From: Lactobacillus sp.
Lineage (GTDB): Bacteria; Bacillota; Bacilli; Lactobacillales; Lactobacillaceae
Direction of reading: 5' to 3'
Length of the DNA: 31,817 bases
Assembly: GCF_014803895.1 (NCBI RefSeq)
Contig: NZ_JAAVAU010000011.1
Location: 115,402 to 147,218 of the forward strand
Shown: positions 28,126 through 31,817 of the stretch, one piece after another
Layout of the letters: each line of letters begins with the position of its first letter
Numbering within the stretch: the stretch's first letter is position 1
Position numbers and translations under genes: made by a program
The notes under the pieces: model-generated
The model's database searches: none
What the model was told of the DNA's origin: nothing
What the model saw: only the letters and a program-made list of their open reading frames with translations

Positions 28126-28731
28126 ATGTGTAATCATTATCAACAACCTAACGTAAAATTAATGCAAAACTATCTAACAGAAAATTTAAAGTTGCCCTTG
28201 GCAAATCAACAACTGGAGCATACAATCTATGCCTCTAAAAAAGATATCTTCCCTAAAAAAGAAGCTTTATTTCTATTAAAAAGCCCAACGGGAAAAGTTG
28301 GTTTCATGCCTAAAAGCTGGGGTTACCCTAATCCATTTAATAATAAAAATGTATTAGTTAATGCCCGACTTGAAAAATATATCCAACCTCGTTCTATGTG
28401 GCATAATTCAATTCCAGGGATTATTATTGCTAATCAATTTTTTGAAGCTGGTCCGGCTACTTACACTGCTAATAACGGTAAAACCTATAAAGAACAGTTT
28501 TCTTTTACTCAAAAAAATTCCCCACTTACTTTTATTGCTGGAATTTACGAAAAAGATCACTTTGCAATGATTACAACCCAGCCTACTCCATTATATGCCC
28601 AAGTCCACGATAGAATGCCTTTAGTACTTGCTGAGAATAATCTTAATGCGTGGCTCAGCGGCGAGATTTCTGTTATAAAAAACCATAATTTAGTTAATTT
28701 AGAAAAAGTTAAGTTGCCATATCGCTCATAA
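28126..28731 (+). CDS. SRAP (SOS response-associated peptidase / YedK-HMCES) family protein
   Basis: 201 aa. Residue 2 is Cys, exposed after Met removal, which in this family crosslinks to abasic sites in single-stranded DNA and protects them. The other site residues are in place: Asn79 in VNAR, Glu107 in QFFEAG and His161 in VHDRMP (Cys2, Asn75, Glu105, His160 in E. coli YedK). The start is certain, since a stop codon lies five codons upstream and Cys2 is required. The nearest Shine-Dalgarno, AAAGGA, is about 20 bases away, an unusual distance. The tRNA-Gly promoter overlaps the end of the gene. Confidence 0.9.
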   Translation: MCNHYQQPNVKLMQNYLTENLKLPLANQQLEHTIYASKKDIFPKKEALFLLKSPTGKVGFMPKSWGYPNPFNNKNVLVNARLEKYIQPRSMWHNSIPGIIIANQFFEAGPATYTANNGKTYKEQFSFTQKNSPLTFIAGIYEKDHFAMITTQPTPLYAQVHDRMPLVLAENNLNAWLSGEISVIKNHNLVNLEKVKLPYRS

Positions 28732-28743
28732 AAATGCTATAAT
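28714..28743 (+). promoter_or_regulatory. Promoter of tRNA-Gly
   Basis: TTGCCA (28714-28719), 18 bases, then TATAAT (28738-28743) with TG at the extended position (TGCTATAAT). The -35 box lies within the last codons of the SRAP gene. Confidence 0.7.
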
Positions 28744-28754
28744 TTACTCGTTAT

Positions 28755-28825
28755 GCGGGTATAGTTTAATGGTAGAATGTCAGCTTCCCAAGCTGAAGAT
28801 GCGGGTTCGATTCACGCTATCCGCT
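28755..28825 (+). tRNA. tRNA-Gly, anticodon CCC
   Basis: 71 bases fold as a tRNA: acceptor GCGGGTA with TATCCGC, D-arm with GG in the loop, anticodon stem TCAGC with GCTGA around loop TTCCCAA, T-loop TTCGATT and discriminator T. The anticodon is CCC, reading GGG. The T-stem GCGGG/CACGC has one G-A mismatch (52-62) where the usual sequence is CCCGC. The 3' CCA is not encoded. It has its own promoter and terminator. Folded by eye. Confidence 0.9.
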
Positions 28826-28831
28826 TAAAAT

Positions 28832-28866
28832 AAAAGGATTACGACTTCAATCGTAATCCTTTTTTA
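28832..28866. terminator. Terminator of tRNA-Gly, shared with the CPBP gene
   Basis: AAAGGATTACGA (28833-28844) and TCGTAATCCTTT (28851-28862) form a perfect 12-bp stem around a 6-base loop. T runs on both strands suit the convergent neighbours. Confidence 0.88.
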
Positions 28867-28872
28867 TTATTC

Positions 28873-29541
28873 TTATATTAAAACAACCATAAATAAACCA
28901 TTAAGCATTGCCAAGTAAATCGGCATAGTGATTGTTTGAGTATACATATATGACCAAGCAAAGAGCATTCCATACAAACTATTAACAACCACTAAAGCCA
29001 TTGGAAATTGAAAATTTAAAATCCCAAAAAAGAGACCTGAAAATACAATCCCAGCAACTGCACTGACTAAATCTTGGTTACGAAAATAGTAATTAAAGAA
29101 AAAACCAGTACTTAAAAAAATCTGCAAAGTTGGTAAAAATACACCCAGACAAAAAATTAAAAACCAAAATAATAGACTGGACTCACTTTTAGAATACACT
29201 ACCTGAAAATAAGCCGTTGGTAGTTTATTTTGTGCTTGTAAATAAGATACTACAAATCTTGAAACAATCACAAATATACTCATTCCAATCGTAAAACCAT
29301 AATCTCCGAGTAAGGGCATTGAAAACCGTTTTTCAAAATAACGTTGCTCACGATTATAGCGTCGAATATAGAAATATAATACAAATATACTAATTAAAAT
29401 AAAGAAAATAGCCCCTGCTATATGAAGTTTTTTATTCCATAATCCCCACATTTTACAAGCGATAATTATAAAATATAAAAATAAATAAACTCCGTATCTT
29501 ACCAAATTGCCACGTTTTGACTGTGGTGTATTAAGGCCCAT
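28873..29541 (-). CDS. CPBP-fold membrane protein lacking the protease residues
   Basis: 222 aa with about six to eight membrane segments. The C-terminal half has the shape of the CPBP (CAAX protease and bacteriocin-processing) family, but the catalytic residues are gone. Where homologues have EExxxRG, it reads QIFLSTG (140-146). FxxxH reads FGILN (172-176). The third His is Ala or Met in LAMLNGLF, with Asn214 kept. So it is probably not a protease; some members act in bacteriocin self-immunity, which is only a possibility here. ATG 29541 follows GAGGAAG. An extended -10 (TGTTATAAT, 29579-29587) precedes it. It stands alone. Confidence 0.7.
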   Translation of the reverse strand: MGLNTPQSKRGNLVRYGVYLFLYFIIIACKMWGLWNKKLHIAGAIFFILISIFVLYFYIRRYNREQRYFEKRFSMPLLGDYGFTIGMSIFVIVSRFVVSYLQAQNKLPTAYFQVVYSKSESSLLFWFLIFCLGVFLPTLQIFLSTGFFFNYYFRNQDLVSAVAGIVFSGLFFGILNFQFPMALVVVNSLYGMLFAWSYMYTQTITMPIYLAMLNGLFMVVLI

Positions 29542-29578
29542 GTTTTCACTTCCTCAAGTCGTCCCCTATATCTTAATA

Positions 29579-29587
29579 ATTATAACA
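29579..29587 (-). promoter_or_regulatory. Extended -10 promoter of the CPBP-like gene
   Basis: TGTTATAAT on the minus strand, about 40 bases before the start codon; no good -35. Confidence 0.5.
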
Positions 29588-29682
29588 AAAAATAATAATA
29601 ACTTGGGATGAAATTCAGGTTACACAAAAATATATACTTTTAACCGCCAATAGTTAGATAATGATAGGTAATTATACCTTTA

Positions 29683-29698
29683 ATGAAAACGCTTAAAA
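29683..29698 (+). promoter_or_regulatory. cre-like site (CcpA binding)
   Basis: ATGAAAACGCTTAAAA matches the degenerate cre consensus WTGNNARCGNWWWCAW with one mismatch. It lies upstream of the PTS operon promoter. Confidence 0.55.
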
Positions 29699-29737
29699 TA
29701 TTTCTGAGGAAGTAATGTATTTTCAATAAATTTATTG

Positions 29738-29758
29738 TATAATGAAACTGCTTTCAAG
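29738..29758 (+). promoter_or_regulatory. PTS operon -10 box with overlapping second cre-like palindrome
   Basis: TATAAT (29738-29743) is followed at once by TGAAACTGCTTTCA, which has perfect 5-bp arms and is a weaker cre match (14 of 16). It would cover the transcription start. No strong -35 hexamer is visible. In the rest of the gap (29588-29823) I see no gene. Confidence 0.45.
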
Positions 29759-29823
29759 GGAGAATGAAAGTGCATGTATTGAGATTTAATATAAAAATAA
29801 AGTAAAAAAGGGAGATATTTATT

Positions 29824-30144
29824 ATGGCAGAAAAAACTATTATGTTAGCCTGCGCAGCAGGTATGTCAACATCATTACTTGTTTCAAAAATGCAAGAAGC
29901 AGCTAAGGCACAAGGTAAAGACTACAAGATTTTTGCTACCGCAGCCTCTGGTATTCAAGATGAATTAGATACTGAACATCCCGATGTATTGCTTTTAGGA
30001 CCTCAAGTCCAATACATGAAAGACAGTGTTAAACAAATAACTGATGCTGCCGGTATTCCAATGGATGTTATCAATATGCAGGATTATGGGATGATGAATG
30101 GTGAAAAAGTTCTTGCTACTGCTCAAGCATTAATTAGTGACTAA
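29824..30144 (+). CDS. PTS lactose/cellobiose-family EIIB component
   Basis: 106 aa. The phosphocysteine is Cys10 in MLACAAGMSTSLLVSKM, followed by the P-loop typical of cellobiose-type EIIB. It takes phosphate from EIIA and passes it to a sugar bound to EIIC in the membrane. The sugar cannot be told from EIIB alone; cellobiose or another beta-glucoside or chitobiose is usual. ATG follows GGGAG by nine bases. It is first in an operon with EIIA and a GntR regulator; no EIIC is present. Confidence 0.93.
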   Translation: MAEKTIMLACAAGMSTSLLVSKMQEAAKAQGKDYKIFATAASGIQDELDTEHPDVLLLGPQVQYMKDSVKQITDAAGIPMDVINMQDYGMMNGEKVLATAQALISD

Positions 30145-30171
30145 TAACATCTACTAAAGGAGAGGATTAAA

Positions 30172-30495
30172 ATGGCACAAGAAGATAATATGCAAGTTGT
30201 GATGGGAATTATTATGCAAGCCGGGAATGCTAAAGCAGCTGCTATGCAAGCAATTACTGCGGCTAAAGAAGGAAATTTTGACAAAGCTGATGAATTTATA
30301 AAACAAGCAAATAAAGACTTAGTTAATGCTCATAACGTTCAAACCGACATGCTAACTAAAGAAGCCCAAGGTGATCATGTTAAAGTTGACTTATATATGG
30401 TGCATGCACAGGATCATTTAATGACTGCAATTACCTTCATAGACTTAGCCAAAGAAATGGTTGAACTTTATAAAAAGATCGACCATCAAGCCTAG
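30172..30495 (+). CDS. PTS lactose/cellobiose-family EIIA component
   Basis: 107 aa, helical, trimer-forming type. The phosphorylated His is His78 in YMVHAQDHLM, at the same number as in S. aureus LacA EIIA. It carries phosphate from HPr to the EIIB encoded just upstream. ATG follows AAAGGAGAGGATTAAA. Two bases separate it from the GntR gene. Confidence 0.94.
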   Translation: MAQEDNMQVVMGIIMQAGNAKAAAMQAITAAKEGNFDKADEFIKQANKDLVNAHNVQTDMLTKEAQGDHVKVDLYMVHAQDHLMTAITFIDLAKEMVELYKKIDHQA

Positions 30496-30497
30496 CG

Positions 30498-31220
30498 ATG
30501 GCTGAAATAAAATATCTAAAGATAGCTCGAACTATTAGAACTCGAATAGAGGATGGGACTTATCCAGCTCAAGAGCCCCTCCCTGATCAAGAAGCCCTTG
30601 CAAAAGAATTAGGCGTGAGTCGTTTGACTGTAAAAAAAGCGCTTGATGGTCTTGAACGTAAGGGCCTTCTTTATAAACAATCCGGCTTGGGTACTTTTGT
30701 CTTAGGAAAAATTCCAATTCAAACTGAGTACGATGTTTCTGCAAGCAAATTAAGTAGTTTACAAGAAAACTGCGGAAAAGAAAAGATTACTAGTAAAGTA
30801 ATCAACTTTTTAATTAAGTTTCCAGATAAACAAATTCAAAATAATTTGCGTCTTAAAAGTAGCGCCCCAGTTTATGATATCTTATGTTTGTATCTTTTAA
30901 ATGGTAAACCATTTATACTGAAACACACTTATATGCCTGTTAAGTTAGTTCCTACACTTGATGAAAATATTATAAAGTCTTCAATTTATAACTATATTCA
31001 TCAAAAACTTGAGCTGAAATTTGGTACAGCCTATCGTAAAATCCGAGCAAGTAAAGCCACTAAGTGGGACCAAGAATATCTTGAGGCTAAGCAAGATGAT
31101 CCAATCTTAGAACTAGAACAAATAATTTGGCTTACTAATGGACAACCAATCGAATACTCTACTTCTCGAAATCGTTTTAATACGAGAAACTATGTTGTTT
31201 TCCAAAATAAAGATTTTTAA
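30498..31220 (+). CDS. GntR-family regulator with UTRA ligand domain
   Basis: 240 aa. Residues 1-70 are the GntR winged helix (KIARTIRTRIEDGTYPAQE, LAKELGVSRLTVKKALDGLE); about 90-235 form a HutC-type UTRA domain that binds small sugars or sugar phosphates (ending NGQPIEYSTSRNRFNTRNY). It most likely senses the sugar phosphate from the PTS and represses its own operon. ATG lies two bases after the EIIA stop with no clear ribosome binding site, so translation is probably coupled. Confidence 0.92.
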   Translation: MAEIKYLKIARTIRTRIEDGTYPAQEPLPDQEALAKELGVSRLTVKKALDGLERKGLLYKQSGLGTFVLGKIPIQTEYDVSASKLSSLQENCGKEKITSKVINFLIKFPDKQIQNNLRLKSSAPVYDILCLYLLNGKPFILKHTYMPVKLVPTLDENIIKSSIYNYIHQKLELKFGTAYRKIRASKATKWDQEYLEAKQDDPILELEQIIWLTNGQPIEYSTSRNRFNTRNYVVFQNKDF

Positions 31221-31303
31221 CTAATACAGAAGGTATTCCTAAAGACTCATTTAAGAAAGTTATTACTTCCAACAGTAAAGATCGAGATTAACACAACAAT
31301 ATA

Positions 31304-31341
31304 CAAAAACAGCATCCTTGCAAGAGGGATGCTGTTTTATT
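31304..31341. terminator. Terminator of the PTS operon
   Basis: ACAGCATCC (31309-31317) and GGATGCTGT (31327-31335) pair perfectly, with T runs on both strands. It may also end transcription coming from the right. Confidence 0.85.
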
Positions 31342-31356
31342 ATGCAATTCTTTCTA

Positions 31357-31467
31357 CTAATAATTAATATGTTGGTATTTTCCAAATGGTATAAGGATAG
31401 TGAAAGCAATTAGAATTCCTCTTTCACAAGCCAATGTAATTCTTAAAATTCCTCCCCAAAATCCTTG
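31357..31467 (-). pseudogene. Possible 3' remnant of a membrane-protein gene
   Basis: An open stretch of about 36 codons on the minus strand, without a start codon, ends in TAG at 31357-31359. It reads like a C-terminal membrane helix (ITLACERGILIAFTILIPFG). It is bounded upstream by an in-frame stop and points at the terminator at 31304-31341. It may be a decayed end of a gene broken by the nearby insertion sequence, or chance. The rest of 31221-31694 shows no gene. Confidence 0.25.
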
Positions 31468-31588
31468 CTAAATCAATAATTAACAATTGTCATAGACCAA
31501 AAATACGATTAAAATATATATGTAGTATAAAATTTAATACTCACATCACATCAAAAATGTCTGGGAAAAAACTAGATATTTAAAATAG

Positions 31589-31626
31589 AAAATCCGTTAG
31601 AACTCGTTTGTTCTAACGGATTTTTT
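31589..31626 (+). terminator. Perfect hairpin upstream of the transposase
   Basis: AAAATCCGTTAGAAC (31589-31603) and GTTCTAACGGATTTT (31610-31624) form a 15-bp perfect stem with a 6-base loop, ending in T. It looks like a terminator and may shield the insertion sequence from outside transcription. Confidence 0.75.
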
Positions 31627-31694
31627 CTATACATTATCTTCCAGCCTTGATATTATTAAATCACCACAAAATAAAAACAAGAAGGTGGAATTTC

Positions 31695-31817
31695 ATGCAT
31701 CAAAATTATATCACAGGTCAAACTACTTTGACACTCAACTTAGATTTCTCTATTCCTAATAATCATTTAGCCAGAGTAATCAGCGATTTCGTTGATACCA
31801 TACCTGATGGAGTCATA
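31695..31817 (+). mobile_element. IS1182-family transposase, 5' end only
   Basis: 41 codons from ATG 31695 (after AAGGTGG) to the window edge. The sequence MHQNYITGQTTLTLNLDFS followed by IPNNHLARVISDFVD has the pattern of the N-terminus of IS1182-type transposases (LxLdlxxxIPxxHLxRxV). The DDE catalytic part lies outside the window. Element ends cannot be placed; no terminal inverted repeat can be confirmed from one side. Confidence 0.75.

Overview
The window looks like a chromosomal segment of a low-GC lactic acid bacterium, most probably an AT-rich Lactobacillus of the gasseri/johnsonii/acidophilus kind. Reasons: strong A+T bias, AGGAGG-type ribosome binding sites with frequent GTG/TTG starts, a secreted SLAP (Lactobacillus surface-layer) domain protein, the RNA polymerase delta subunit beside pyrG, a PurR-GlmU-Prs neighbourhood and many bidirectional Rho-independent terminators. 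The species cannot be fixed from the sequence alone.

Layout. 1-2509 (minus): an accessory restriction-modification locus, with a fused nuclease-methylase subunit overlapping a truncated specificity subunit; it lies just beyond the 3' end of guaA, a known insertion hotspot. 2744-7676: purine genes guaA (minus), a membrane-bound XRE-type regulator (plus), then a guanine riboswitch controlling xpt-pbuX (plus). 7812-11996 (minus): a murA copy with Asp in place of the catalytic Cys, pyrG with an apparent CTP-sensing GGGC-start attenuator, rpoE and a YwiB-like gene. 12110-13486 (plus): an HD-domain phosphohydrolase. 13530-20308 and on to 22293 (minus): prs, a SLAP protein, glmU, purR, veg and the overlapping ksgA-rnmV-tatD-metG run. 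22449-25815 (minus): a small putative bacteriocin-immunity gene and mgtA behind an M-box Mg2+ riboswitch. 25887-27995 (minus): trpS-comEB-membrane protein operon. 28126-28825 (plus): an SRAP protein and a tRNA-Gly(CCC). 28873-29541 (minus): a CPBP-fold membrane protein lacking the catalytic residues. 29683-31220 (plus): a PTS EIIB-EIIA-GntR operon with cre-like sites. 31695-31817 (plus): the start of an IS1182-like transposase running off the edge.

How it fits together. Much of the window is nucleotide supply (guaA, xpt, pbuX, prs, purR, pyrG, comEB, HD dNTPase) joined to translation (metG, trpS, ksgA, rnmV, tRNA-Gly) and envelope synthesis (murA, glmU). At least three genes or operons are governed by RNA-level attenuation: guanine (xpt), probably CTP (pyrG) and Mg2+ (mgtA). 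The two ends are the accessory parts: the R-M locus on the left and the insertion sequence on the right. I found no CRISPR array, rRNA or intact prophage. The best leads are the BcgI-like R-M locus at guaA, the Cys-to-Asp MurA, the pyrG attenuator, the unusual tRNA-Gly, and the orphan immunity, CPBP and PTS genes.
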